Below, piece after piece: positions 27,298 to 35,579 of a stretch of 64,000 nucleotides of DNA. The stretch is from NCBI GenBank assembly GCA_943914355.1, contig CALUBS010000011.1, forward strand, positions 1 through 64,000. Reading direction: 5' to 3'. The notes below the pieces were generated by a model. That model made no database searches, had not been told where the DNA came from, and saw only the letters and a program-made list of their open reading frames with translations. Source of the DNA: an uncultured Corynebacterium sp. GTDB taxonomy: Bacteria; Actinomycetota; Actinomycetes; Mycobacteriales; Mycobacteriaceae. A program made the position numbers and the translations under genes. Position 1 is the stretch's first letter. Every line of letters begins with the position of its first letter.

Positions 27298-27909
27298 CTA
27301 CTGAATCAAGTAGATAACGGTGAACACACCGATCCACACAACGTCAACGAAGTGCCAGTAGTAGGACACTGCCATGGCGGCAGTAGCCTGTGCCGGCGTG
27401 AATTTAGATTTAGCGATACGCGCCAGAATGATTGCAAAGGAAATCAAACCGGCGGTTACGTGCGCAGCGTGGAAGCCGGTGATGATGTAGAACACCGAAC
27501 CAAAGACGCTGGACTGTACCGTCACGCCTGCGTGAATCAACTCAGCCCACTCAAACGCCATGATGCCTAGGAAGACAACACCCAATACCAGCGTGATGGT
27601 GTACCAGAGTCGAAGCTTGTAAACGTCACCCCTTTCTGCGGCAAACACGCCGAACTGCGAGGTCACGGAGGAAGAAATCAACACTGCAGTAATGAGAAAG
27701 CCCATTGGCAGGTTGATATGGGCAGTGTGCTCTGCCCAATCGCCTTCCTGGCCGTTCGCTCGCGAGGTGAACCACATCGCGAACAGTCCGGCAAAGAACA
27801 TCAATTCCTGAGACAGGAACACGATGGTGCCCACGCTGACCATATTGGGTCGGTTCAGCGAGGCAACACGTGGTGCTGTCATACCTTGGTTAGAAACTAC
27901 GCTCGTCAC
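27298..27909 (-). CDS. ctaE: CtaE, cytochrome c oxidase subunit III
   Basis: Subunit III of the aa3 oxidase, with five to seven transmembrane helices. The start is set at GTG 27909 (TSVVSNQGMTAPRVASLN), giving 203 residues. This fits corynebacterial CtaE, and CATAAT lies exactly seven bases upstream. The frame to 28023 adds 38 residues that contain this promoter. Family segments LSQELMFFAGLFAMWF, YYWHFVDVVWIGVF and GFHAAHV are present. It opens the operon ctaE-qcrC-qcrA-qcrB, so oxidase subunit III is made together with the bc1 complex. Confidence 0.94.
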   Translation of the reverse strand: MTSVVSNQGMTAPRVASLNRPNMVSVGTIVFLSQELMFFAGLFAMWFTSRANGQEGDWAEHTAHINLPMGFLITAVLISSSVTSQFGVFAAERGDVYKLRLWYTITLVLGVVFLGIMAFEWAELIHAGVTVQSSVFGSVFYIITGFHAAHVTAGLISFAIILARIAKSKFTPAQATAAMAVSYYWHFVDVVWIGVFTVIYLIQ

Positions 27910-27916
27910 AGTGGTA

Positions 27917-27922
27917 ATTATG
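27917..27922 (-). promoter_or_regulatory. Leaderless -10 for ctaE-qcrCAB
   Basis: CATAAT on the minus strand (27922-27917), seven bases before GTG 27909; no Shine-Dalgarno sequence. Confidence 0.55.
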
Positions 27923-28449
27923 GCTGTTCTAGACTCTAAAGTCACTTCAATTCCCCCCGCTTCCGCCATTCGGTTTTCACCAAATTGCCAGCTACCGATA
28001 AGGAATGTCTTGTGGCCTACCAAGATTAATTACCTGGGAACTTTTTGTATTCTTTTCCGACGAGACATCAACGCAGGTGACACACTTAAACTTCATCTAT
28101 AGCCACGATCGCTACCTTTTTGTCTGCTCGAATCACGACAATCCATCCTTCATCCGCAACCGATTTGGACAAGTTTCTTAGAGAGATAAATCACACGGCG
28201 GTTTCCGGGGAAAATTGCCCGTTTGCAACTTTCGGATGACCCCCGCAGAAATAGGGGTTTACGTGCTAGGATGCCCCTTTGCTGCCCACTTATAACCTGG
28301 GCGCATCCGCTCTCCCCCTCCCCTAAAAAAGTTCTGGATTCTCGGGAACTTTCCTATTTTGTTTACGACGAGGATCGCCAAAGCCCTCCCCACCGTGGTG
28401 TGGTGAGGAGGGCTGAGAAGTTTAGGCAGTGGTTGCGACTAGATATGTA
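27923..28449. other. Intergenic region between ctaF and ctaE
   Basis: About 530 bases. It contains the upstream promoter region of ctaE, the ctaF terminator (28382-28414), and TGTGATTTATC on the minus strand near 28194, a half-match to a GlxR site. No coding frame is supported. Confidence 0.5.
28382..28414 (-). terminator. Terminator hairpin after ctaF
   Basis: AGCCCTCC-CACC (28382-28394) pairs with GGTG-GGAGGGCT (28402-28414) with a 7-base loop. The T-tract on the minus strand is short (TTT). Confidence 0.7.
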
Positions 28450-28881
28450 CTAGTGCTTTTCCTTAGGCAGGCCATACTGCAGGGACAGGCCGGCACAGGC
28501 TGCAATCAAGCAGACAGCGCCCAAGGCGATGAGCCAGTAGTACAGGAAGATGACGCCAAGGCCCAAGAATCCGATGGAACCTGCCATAGCCAGTGGCCAG
28601 ATGGAGCTCGGGGAGAAGAAACCCAAGATACCAGCGGAGTCTTCGGTCTCTGCTTCTTCCCAGTCTTCCGGCAGAACGTCGCTGCGGTTATCGGTGAAGT
28701 GAAGGTAGCCACCCAGCATAAGGCAGAGCATGACGGAGAGGAACATGCCTACGATGCCAACCCACTCGGCACCGTAGAGGTAACCATCATCCTTCACGAG
28801 GGTGACGCCAAAGATATAAACAATCAGCGAGACGAAAAGGTAAGTCGCGATTGAGTAAAAGACTTTCGATGTTGCACGCAT
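28450..28881 (-). CDS. ctaF: CtaF, cytochrome c oxidase subunit IV (actinobacterial type)
   Basis: Small membrane subunit of the actinobacterial aa3 oxidase. The 143-residue product has four hydrophobic helices (about 8-28, 38-60, 93-113 and 117-136). An acidic loop containing [14 protein letters not shown] lies between the second and third. Position immediately after ctaC (19 bases) and the family segments [13 protein letters not shown] and [14 protein letters not shown] identify CtaF. It is co-transcribed with ctaC. The ctaD gene for subunit I is not in the window. Confidence 0.95.
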   Translation of the reverse strand: MRATSKVFYSIATYLFVSLIVYIFGVTLVKDDGYLYGAEWVGIVGMFLSVMLCLMLGGYLHFTDNRSDVLPEDWEEAETEDSAGILGFFSPSSIWPLAMAGSIGFLGLGVIFLYYWLIALGAVCLIAACAGLSLQYGLPKEKH

Positions 28882-28900
28882 TGTGTAATGTCCTTATCTC

Positions 28901-29974
28901 TTATGCCGCGGTCTTGACGTAGTTGTCACCATCGGCCGTGTCACGCTCGCCGGAGAACGGGTGGGTGGTAACTGCGTACGGATCCTGGCCAATTTCCTTC
29001 AACGCCTCAGCGTTGGTGGCATTCGGGTTCTTCTCGCGGAAGTCCATGTAGGCATTGAAGTCCTCTGGGGAGACAACGCGAATCTCAAAGTTCATCATGG
29101 AGTGGTAGGTACCGCACATCTCGGCACAACGGCCAACAAAGGCGCCTTGCTTATCAATCGACTCGACCTGGAAGCTGCGCTCCTGAGCGTTAGATTCAGG
29201 GTGTGCATAGACGTCGCGCTTGAACAAGAACTCCGGAACCCAGAATGCGTGAGAAACGTCAGCGGAAGCCAAACGGAATTCGATTGCGGTATCGGAAGGA
29301 AGAACCAGAACCGGAACCTCCTCGGTGGAACCTACGGTCTCAATCTTGTTGTAGTTGAGGTAGGAAAGGTCGCCCTTGGACTTACCGTGAATTGGGTTGG
29401 GGTTATCCACGCCTTCAGGGTCATGGGCGGTCTTTTCCGCTTCGGCCTGGCGCGCTTCGTCCGCACCGTTATAGTTCTCACCATTGACGCGGTTCTCGGC
29501 GTAGCCGAACTTCCAATTCCACTGGAATGCAGTGACGTCGACAACCACCTTTGGATCCTTATCCAATGCGGTGACCTTTTGCTGGGTCTGCACCGTGAAG
29601 AAGAACAAGGCCATGATGATCAGGATTGGAACGATGGTCAATACCATTTCCAATGGCACGTTGTACTGCGTCTGGCGCGGGAATTCACCCTTGCCATCGC
29701 GCTTGGCCTTCTTCGCGCTCCAGCGGAAGATTGCAGTAAGGAAGAGGCCCCACATGACGAAGCCGACAATCCAAGCTGCAACCCAGACCCAGATCCAGAA
29801 GTTGTACATTGCCTCAGCCTCAGGGGTCACACCCTTTGGCCAACCGAATCCCAGGAGGTTCTCTACAGCAGTTGGCGCCTGAACGTCACAACCAGCCAGG
29901 GCGAGACCGCCTAGGGCAAGTGCGCCAGCTACGCCCGCCTTACGGGCGAAGGTGCGCTTATTACGCTGTCCCAC
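28901..29974 (-). CDS. ctaC: CtaC, cytochrome c oxidase subunit II
   Basis: Subunit II with the binuclear Cu-A centre that accepts electrons from QcrC. The start is GTG 29974 (GQRNKRTFARKAGVAGAL), giving 357 residues. The signal peptide ends in the lipobox LAGC, so the N-terminal Cys should be lipid-modified. Two transmembrane helices follow (about 52-77 and 103-125). The Cu-A ligands are visible as CAEMCGTYHSMM, with an upstream SADVSHAFWVPEF His. The insert between helix and cupredoxin domain (about 160-215) is a feature of actinobacterial CtaC. The longer frame to 30217 is rejected because it would bury the signal peptide. Confidence 0.96.
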   Translation of the reverse strand: MGQRNKRTFARKAGVAGALALGGLALAGCDVQAPTAVENLLGFGWPKGVTPEAEAMYNFWIWVWVAAWIVGFVMWGLFLTAIFRWSAKKAKRDGKGEFPRQTQYNVPLEMVLTIVPILIIMALFFFTVQTQQKVTALDKDPKVVVDVTAFQWNWKFGYAENRVNGENYNGADEARQAEAEKTAHDPEGVDNPNPIHGKSKGDLSYLNYNKIETVGSTEEVPVLVLPSDTAIEFRLASADVSHAFWVPEFLFKRDVYAHPESNAQERSFQVESIDKQGAFVGRCAEMCGTYHSMMNFEIRVVSPEDFNAYMDFREKNPNATNAEALKEIGQDPYAVTTHPFSGERDTADGDNYVKTAA

Positions 29975-30362
29975 GTGTGTTCTGCCTTTCTGTCCACACA
30001 AACTTCTCGAATACTCACAGAGCACCCTTACCCAATCAGAATAATGGATAAATGCTTGGTTCCCAGCCTTTTTGAAGCTTAAAAGGAGACCCAGGGCGCT
30101 CAATTTATATCCACGTTCCAGTAGGTTACCGCCCCACCTGCACAATGTTCCAACCGTACCCCCGGTCTGCACCTTTGCCATGTGCCTTAACTCACAGGGA
30201 ACAATTCCGGCCATCATCCGAAAGTTCGCACCCTTACGGGGAAGCTGAATTTAAGCTTTTCCGCAGCTTCTTCCAAGCCGTGGCGCTTTCTGGTTTCCAC
30301 CCCATGCACCGTAGAGTAGGACACCGAGCACTAGTCGCTTAATTAAAAGGAGCTATCTTTAC
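29975..30362. other. Divergent control region of ctaCF and asnB
   Basis: 388 bases with no supported gene. TAGAGT (30312-30317), with TTCTGG 18 bases upstream, is a possible asnB promoter, giving a start site near 30324 and a leader of about 40 bases. No clear ctaC promoter was identified. Confidence 0.45.
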
Positions 30363-32285
30363 ATGTGCGGACTTCTTGGCATGCTCGCGGCCACCGGAAA
30401 CGTGGACAAATATGTCGACGCGCTCGAGCGGTCGCTTCCTTGCATGCACCACCGCGGACCGGATGCAGCCGGTACTTGGCATGATGGCGACGCCGCCTTC
30501 GGCTTTAACCGCCTGTCCATTATCGACTTGGAACATTCCCACCAGCCCCTGCGCTGGGGTCCCGAAGATGAACCAGAGCGGTATGCCCTTACCTTTAACG
30601 GCGAGATCTACAACTACGTTGAGCTCCGCGAAGAACTCAAGGCCTTGGGCTATACCTTCTATACGGAAGGTGATGGCGAACCCATTGCGGTGGGCTATCA
30701 CCACTGGGGCAAGGACGTCGTCGAGCACCTGCGCGGCATGTTTGGCATCGTTATTTGGGATACCAAGACCAAGACCATGTTTGCCGCGCGCGACCAGTTC
30801 GGCATCAAGCCGCTTTACTATGCCACCACGGACGCCGGCACCGTCTTTGCCTCCGAGATGAAGTGCATCCTGGAGATGGCCGAGGACATTGGTCTAGAAC
30901 TCAACCTTGACCGTCGTGCTATTGAGCACTATGTCGACCTGCAATACGTCCCGGAACCGGAATCCCTGCACGCCAATATCCGCCGGGTGGAATCCGGCTG
31001 CACTGTGACCCTGAAGCCGGGCGAGGAGGTCGTCTCCGAGCGCTACTTTAAGCCGCGTTTCCCGGTCCAGCAGGTACCAGAAGGAAAAGAACAGCAGCTC
31101 TTTGACCGCATTGCAGAAGCGTTGGAGGATTCCGTCGCCAAGCACATGCGTGCCGATGTCACCGTTGGCTCTTTCCTCTCTGGCGGCATCGACTCCACCG
31201 CCATCGCTGCCTTGGCCAAACGCCACAACCCGGATCTGCTGACCTTTACTACAGGCTTCGAGCGCGAAGGCTATTCCGAGGTGGACGTGGCCGCGGAATC
31301 GGCGGCCGCCATCGGCGTGGAGCACATCGTCAAGATCGTCTCGCCGGAAGAATACGCCGAGTCGATTCCTAAGATCATGTGGTACCTGGATAACCCGGTG
31401 GCCGATCCTTCCCTCGTGCCGCTGTACTTCGTGGCCCAAGAGGCCCGCAAGCACGTCAAGGTGGTCTTGTCCGGTGAGGGCGCCGATGAGCTCTTCGGTG
31501 GCTACACCATCTATAAGGAGCCGCTGTCGCTCGCCCCATTTGAGAAGATCCCCTCTCCCCTGCGCCAGGGACTGGGCAAGCTTTCCCGCGTGCTGCCAGA
31601 AGGTATGAAGGGCAAGTCCCTGCTCAACCGCGGTTCCATGACCATGGAGGAGCGCTACTACGGCAATGCGCGGTCCTTTAACTTTGAGCAGATGCAGCGC
31701 GTTATCCCATGGGCCAAGCGCGAGTGGGATCACCGCGAGGTCACTGCGCCCATCTATGCGCAGTCGGAAGACTTTGACCCGGTAGCCCGCATGCAGCACC
31801 TTGACCTATTTACCTGGATGCGCGGTGACATCCTGGTCAAGGCCGATAAGATCAATATGGCCAACTCCTTGGAGCTGCGCGTGCCATTCCTGGATAAAGA
31901 AGTATTCAAGGTCGCAGAATCCATTCCGCACGATCTGAAGATTTCCCACGGCACCACCAAGTACGCGCTGCGCAAGGCCATGGAACAGATCGTTCCCGCG
32001 CACGTCCTCAACCGCAAGAAGCTGGGCTTTCCCGTACCCATGCGCCACTGGCTGGCCGGCGACGAGCTCTACGGCTGGGCACAGGACACCATCAACGATT
32101 CCCAGACGGAGGACATCTTCAATAAGAAGGAAGTTCTGGAGATGCTCAAGGAGCACCGCGATGGCGTCTCCGATCACTCCCGCCGCCTGTGGACCGTGCT
32201 GTCCTTTATGATCTGGCACGGCATCTTTGTGGAAAAGCGCATCGACCCGCAGATCGAGCAGCGCGACTACCCAGTCAAGCTTTAG
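30363..32285 (+). CDS. ltsA: LtsA/AsnB, glutamine-dependent asparagine synthetase
   Basis: Class II glutamine amidotransferase that amidates a carboxylate with ATP. In corynebacteria LtsA is required for lysozyme resistance and is thought to amidate cell-wall diaminopimelate or a related substrate. The 640 residues start with the nucleophile Cys2 (MCGLLGMLAA). The glutaminase domain includes HHRGPDAAGTW and NGEIYNY. The synthetase domain has the pyrophosphate loop FLSGGIDSTAIAALA (about 278-292) and SGEGADELFGGY. AAAAGGAG lies ten bases upstream of the ATG. It is the positional orthologue of Rv2201. Confidence 0.95.
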   Translation: MCGLLGMLAATGNVDKYVDALERSLPCMHHRGPDAAGTWHDGDAAFGFNRLSIIDLEHSHQPLRWGPEDEPERYALTFNGEIYNYVELREELKALGYTFYTEGDGEPIAVGYHHWGKDVVEHLRGMFGIVIWDTKTKTMFAARDQFGIKPLYYATTDAGTVFASEMKCILEMAEDIGLELNLDRRAIEHYVDLQYVPEPESLHANIRRVESGCTVTLKPGEEVVSERYFKPRFPVQQVPEGKEQQLFDRIAEALEDSVAKHMRADVTVGSFLSGGIDSTAIAALAKRHNPDLLTFTTGFEREGYSEVDVAAESAAAIGVEHIVKIVSPEEYAESIPKIMWYLDNPVADPSLVPLYFVAQEARKHVKVVLSGEGADELFGGYTIYKEPLSLAPFEKIPSPLRQGLGKLSRVLPEGMKGKSLLNRGSMTMEERYYGNARSFNFEQMQRVIPWAKREWDHREVTAPIYAQSEDFDPVARMQHLDLFTWMRGDILVKADKINMANSLELRVPFLDKEVFKVAESIPHDLKISHGTTKYALRKAMEQIVPAHVLNRKKLGFPVPMRHWLAGDELYGWAQDTINDSQTEDIFNKKEVLEMLKEHRDGVSDHSRRLWTVLSFMIWHGIFVEKRIDPQIEQRDYPVKL

Positions 32286-32331
32286 GCCGCATTGGGTAAA
32301 GCTCTACACCGAGCCATAAAGACATAAAAAT

Positions 32332-32359
32332 AGGGTGAGTGCCGCGAAGCACTCACCCT
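32332..32359. terminator. Bidirectional terminator between asnB and erpA
   Basis: Perfect 11-bp stem AGGGTGAGTGC (32332-32342) and GCACTCACCCT (32349-32359) with a 6-base loop. CTTTCTTT follows on the plus strand and ATTTTTATG on the minus strand, so it serves both convergent genes. Confidence 0.9.
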
Positions 32360-32377
32360 CTTTCTTTATCCTTCGGT

Positions 32378-32722
32378 TTAGTTGAAGGAGTCGCCACACG
32401 CGCAGGAGCCGGTAGCGTTCGGGTTATCAATGGTAAATCCCTGGGACTCGATGGTGTCAGCGAAGTCGATCTTGGCACCGGTAAGGTACGGCACGGACAT
32501 CTTGTCCACGACGAGCTTGATGCCACCTACCTCGTCGACCTTGTCACCATCGAGGCTGCGGTCGTCGAAGTAGAGCTGGTAGCGCAGGCCAGCGCAGCCG
32601 CCGGGCTGCACTGCGATGCGCAGGGAGAGATCGTCGCGGCCTTCCTGATCAAGCAGGCCCTTTGCCTTTGCGGCTGCGGCCTCGGTCAGAATGACGCCGG
32701 TTTCGGAAACTGGAGCGGTCAT
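32378..32722 (-). CDS. erpA: ErpA/HesB-type iron-sulfur cluster insertion protein
   Basis: A-type carrier that delivers [Fe-S] clusters to apoproteins. The 114-residue product starts at ATG 32722, with AGGAGA just upstream; GTG 32725 is the alternative. The three conserved cysteines are present: PGGCAGLRYQLYFDD (about Cys42) and the C-terminal GSCACGDSF pair. It is the positional orthologue of Rv2204c. Likely clients encoded nearby include LipA and, indirectly, the Rieske protein QcrA; this link is inference. Confidence 0.94.
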   Translation of the reverse strand: MTAPVSETGVILTEAAAAKAKGLLDQEGRDDLSLRIAVQPGGCAGLRYQLYFDDRSLDGDKVDEVGGIKLVVDKMSVPYLTGAKIDFADTIESQGFTIDNPNATGSCACGDSFN

Positions 32723-32851
32723 CACTTCTCCTCAAATGTGTCTTGGTTGCGTAGCCACTACCCTACCCGCATCTACGAGGAGGGAAAAGGTAGCCCATAG
32801 TAATAACAACGCCGTGGGCGGGCCTATTCCCCTCTCGGGAGCGAAACCTTG

Positions 32852-32857
32852 TAGTCT
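32852..32857 (+). promoter_or_regulatory. Leaderless -10 for the DUF3043 gene
   Basis: TAGTCT, seven bases before GTG 32865; no Shine-Dalgarno sequence. Confidence 0.5.
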
Positions 32858-32864
32858 GATCAGC

Positions 32865-33545
32865 GTGAAACTTCCGTGGCAAAAAGATGACAAGACCTCC
32901 CCTGAACCTGCTCCCGTGCAGGAAGAAGTTCAGGAAGAAACCCACCGCAAGGGGTATACCCCTCCGAAGGGTCGTCCCACGCCAAAGCGCCAGGAACAAG
33001 AAATCGCGCGCGGCGTGAAGCGCGATCCACATGGGGTATCCGATGCGCAGCGCTACAAGCGCCGCAAGGAACTCAAAAAGTCCATGAGCAAGGACGAGTG
33101 GAAAGAATATAAAAAGCAGGAGCGCAAGGAACGCAACCAACGCAACCGCGAAAGCCAAGAGCGCATGGCTGAAGGCGATCCACGCTTCCTCCCTGCCCGC
33201 GATCAGGGCGAAGAGCGCGCCTACGTGCGCGATTGGATCGACGCCCGCCGCACGCTTTCGGAATGGGTCATGCCGATGGCGCTTGCCCTTATCGTCGTGG
33301 TCTTCGTGACCTATGCCGCCCCCAGCATCGCCGACCTCATCAATGCGATTGCCATGGTGGTCATCCTCATCTTCGCCATCGACGGCATCTGGCTGGGCCG
33401 CCGTGCTAATAATGCTGTGCGCAAGAAGTTCCCCGGTACCACCGCCACCGGCTTTGGCCTGGGATTCTACGCATTTTCCCGCGCCAGCCAGCCCCGCAAG
33501 TGGCGCATTCCTCGCCCGCGCGTAGAGCGCGGTGCCGACGTTTAA
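32865..33545 (+). CDS. DUF3043 family membrane protein
   Basis: Conserved actinobacterial protein of unknown function (Rv2206-like by position). The start is GTG 32865 (KLPWQKDDKTSPEPAPVQEE), giving 226 residues; it is predicted to be leaderless. A long, highly charged Lys/Arg/Glu-rich N-terminal half (1-130) includes GRPTPKRQEQE and ELKKSMSKDEWKEYKKQ, the DUF3043 signature. Two closely spaced transmembrane helices (about 148-165 and 167-185) and a basic C-terminal tail follow. The charged half should face the cytoplasm. The next gene, cobT-like, starts 12 bases after its stop. Confidence 0.85.
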   Translation: MKLPWQKDDKTSPEPAPVQEEVQEETHRKGYTPPKGRPTPKRQEQEIARGVKRDPHGVSDAQRYKRRKELKKSMSKDEWKEYKKQERKERNQRNRESQERMAEGDPRFLPARDQGEERAYVRDWIDARRTLSEWVMPMALALIVVVFVTYAAPSIADLINAIAMVVILIFAIDGIWLGRRANNAVRKKFPGTTATGFGLGFYAFSRASQPRKWRIPRPRVERGADV

Positions 33546-33557
33546 GGAAGCACGCTC

Positions 33558-34334
33558 ATGGCTGATTCCCCGCAGCTTTACCCCTACGGTCGGCTAAGCG
33601 GTGCCGCACAGTGGCTAGCCGCCTGCCAGGATCGCTCCCCCGCTTCCGAGCCACATCGGGTGCGGGCCATCATCTTCGCCGAGGACGGTGACGGGATCCC
33701 ACAGGCCACGGAGACCGCCGCTCGGCGGGTCGGGGCCAGCATTAAATCCGTCACGGTGACGGATTGCTCCACCGCCTATGACCTAGGCGTGCAGGCAGCG
33801 GATGCAGAGATTGATGGCGGTGCGGATCTATTGATTCCTGGCGGCATCGACAGCACGCAGGCTGCCGCGGCCGTCATGGGGGTCATGGCGCAGGAGGAGC
33901 CGGTGGTGGTCGTCGGCAAGCAGCCAAGCGTCGAGGCTTGGAAGGCCGAGGTTGCGGCCATTCGCGATGCCATGTTTCGGATGCGCGACCTGACTGGGCG
34001 GGAGCTCATCAAGGCCTGCGGCTCCCCCGTATTGGCCGCGCTGGTCGGCTTTATCTCCCAGGCGGCGCGGCGGCGCACACCCTTGCTTGTCGATGCCCCC
34101 TTGACCTCCACCGCCGCCGTATGCGCCGCTGCAGACACGCGGATCCACGACTGGATCCTTGCCACCAATATCGCGCCGCAGCCGGCTCACCGGTTGGCCT
34201 TAAAAAAGCTGCGGCTGGAGCCCCTGCTCGAGCTGCCGATGGAACCGGTACCGGCGCTCGGCGCCTTGGCTGCCCTACCCCTTTTATTACTGGGCGTAGA
34301 AATCACCGCGGACGCGACGCAGGCAGAGGCCTAA
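33558..34334 (+). CDS. CobT-like protein, probably catalytically inactive
   Basis: Shortened homologue of nicotinate-nucleotide:dimethylbenzimidazole phosphoribosyltransferase, in the position of Rv2207 (cobT). It has 258 residues against about 350 for CobT. The NaMN-binding part DLLIPGGIDSTQAAAAV and the TPLLVDAPLTSTAAV region are recognisable. The C-terminal motif that should read (M)RLGEGTGA, with the catalytic Glu, instead reads MEPVPALGA (228-236), while the flanking LLEL and LALPLL pattern is kept. The genes cobU and cobS, expected beside it, are absent. It is intact as a frame and probably co-transcribed with the DUF3043 gene, so it may have a changed role rather than being a simple pseudogene. 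Confidence 0.75.
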   Translation: MADSPQLYPYGRLSGAAQWLAACQDRSPASEPHRVRAIIFAEDGDGIPQATETAARRVGASIKSVTVTDCSTAYDLGVQAADAEIDGGADLLIPGGIDSTQAAAAVMGVMAQEEPVVVVGKQPSVEAWKAEVAAIRDAMFRMRDLTGRELIKACGSPVLAALVGFISQAARRRTPLLVDAPLTSTAAVCAAADTRIHDWILATNIAPQPAHRLALKKLRLEPLLELPMEPVPALGALAALPLLLLGVEITADATQAEA

Positions 34335-34356
34335 CTGCGCGCCGCAGGTCCGCCTC

Positions 34357-34378
34357 GCGCCGCGTTACACCGCGGCGC
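34357..34378. terminator. GC-rich hairpin between cobT-like and ilvE genes
   Basis: GCGCCGCG (34357-34364) and CGCGGCGC (34371-34378) with a 6-base loop, between two convergent stops. There is no T-tract, so termination strength is doubtful. Confidence 0.5.
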
Positions 34379-34379
34379 G

Positions 34380-35480
34380 CTAGACCAGAGTGTGCAACCA
34401 GCCGTGGGCATCCTCCACGGCGCCGCGCTGGATACTGGTCAGGCGCTCGCGCAAGGCCATGGAGACCTCGCCTGCCTCGTTATTGTTGACGCTGAAATCG
34501 GTGTCCTCACCAAGGACGCGCCCTACCGGCGTGATGACGGCGGCGGTGCCGCAGGCAAAGGCCTCGGTCATCTTCCCTGATTCCACATCGCGCTGCCATT
34601 CTTCGGCGGTGATGCGTCGCTCGCTGACCCTATAACCCATGTCTTCGGCGACCTGCAACAAGGATTGGCGGGTAATGCCGGGTAGCAGGGAGCCAGAGAG
34701 TGCTGGCGTGACGATCTCGGCGTCGCTACCGGTGCCGTAGACGAACATGAGGTTCATCCCGCCCATCTCTTCGATGTACCGGCGTTCGATGGCATCCAGC
34801 CAGACCACCTGGTCGCAGCCCTTTTCTTCGGCCTGCGCCTGCGCCAACAAGGAACCGGCGTAATTGCCGGCGAATTTCGCGGCACCGGTTCCGCCCGGCG
34901 CAGCGCGAACATAGTCAGTAGACAGCCACACTGAAACCGGCTTAATGCCGCCGCTGAAATACGCACCGGCGGGCGAGGCCAAGAGGATGAATCGATACGC
35001 ATTAGCCGGGTGAACGCCTAGCGATACCTCGGTAGAAATCATAAAGGGGCGCAGGTAGAGCGATGCTTCCCCGCCTGCTTCCGGTACCCAGCTCTTATCG
35101 ATGTCCACCAGCTGGCGCAGTGCCTCGATGAATTCTTCTTGGGGTAGCTCGGGCATCGCCAAGCGCTGCGCCGAATTAATAAAGCGTTGCGCGTTTTGAT
35201 CAGGGCGGAAGGTAACGATGGAATCATCGGGCTGCCGGTAGGCCTTAATGCCCTCAAAAACGGCCTGGCCGTAGTGAAAAACGTTGCTCGCTGGGTCCAT
35301 CGTCAGCGGGCCATAGGGACGGACCTGCGCATCGTGCCAGCCTTTCTCCGTGGACCAATCAATGGTCACCATGTGGTCCGTAAAGTACTGGCCAAAGCCG
35401 GGATTGGCCAGAATTTTATCTAAATCTGCTGCCGCCGTTGGTTGATTCGTACGGGTAATCGTGTAATCAAGCATGCCCAC
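34380..35480 (-). CDS. ilvE: IlvE, branched-chain amino acid aminotransferase
   Basis: PLP-dependent class IV aminotransferase for valine, leucine and isoleucine. The 366-residue protein carries the PLP-binding lysine at about 202 in [14 protein letters not shown], followed by [19 protein letters not shown]. The C-terminal cofactor phosphate segment is [12 protein letters not shown]. The start is GTG 35480 with AGGAG six bases upstream; ATG 35474 is also possible. It is the orthologue of Rv2210c by position and is divergent from the leucyl aminopeptidase gene. Confidence 0.96.
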   Translation of the reverse strand: MGMLDYTITRTNQPTAAADLDKILANPGFGQYFTDHMVTIDWSTEKGWHDAQVRPYGPLTMDPASNVFHYGQAVFEGIKAYRQPDDSIVTFRPDQNAQRFINSAQRLAMPELPQEEFIEALRQLVDIDKSWVPEAGGEASLYLRPFMISTEVSLGVHPANAYRFILLASPAGAYFSGGIKPVSVWLSTDYVRAAPGGTGAAKFAGNYAGSLLAQAQAEEKGCDQVVWLDAIERRYIEEMGGMNLMFVYGTGSDAEIVTPALSGSLLPGITRQSLLQVAEDMGYRVSERRITAEEWQRDVESGKMTEAFACGTAAVITPVGRVLGEDTDFSVNNNEAGEVSMALRERLTSIQRGAVEDAHGWLHTLV

Positions 35481-35579
35481 AATCTACTCCTTTTATCTAT
35501 AGCCGGGTAGGAATATGTTCACTCTAGCGCGGTACCATGGGCAGAAGTTTCATTAGTACCAATTAAAAAGGAGGACTTT

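Noticed and set aside
27910..28023. N-terminal extension of CtaE
   Set aside because: The extension contains a well-placed -10 element and is not part of the CtaE family; GTG 27909 fits family length.
29975..30217. 81-residue N-terminal extension of CtaC
   Set aside because: It would place the lipoprotein signal peptide internally; GTG 29974 gives a normal signal peptide and length.
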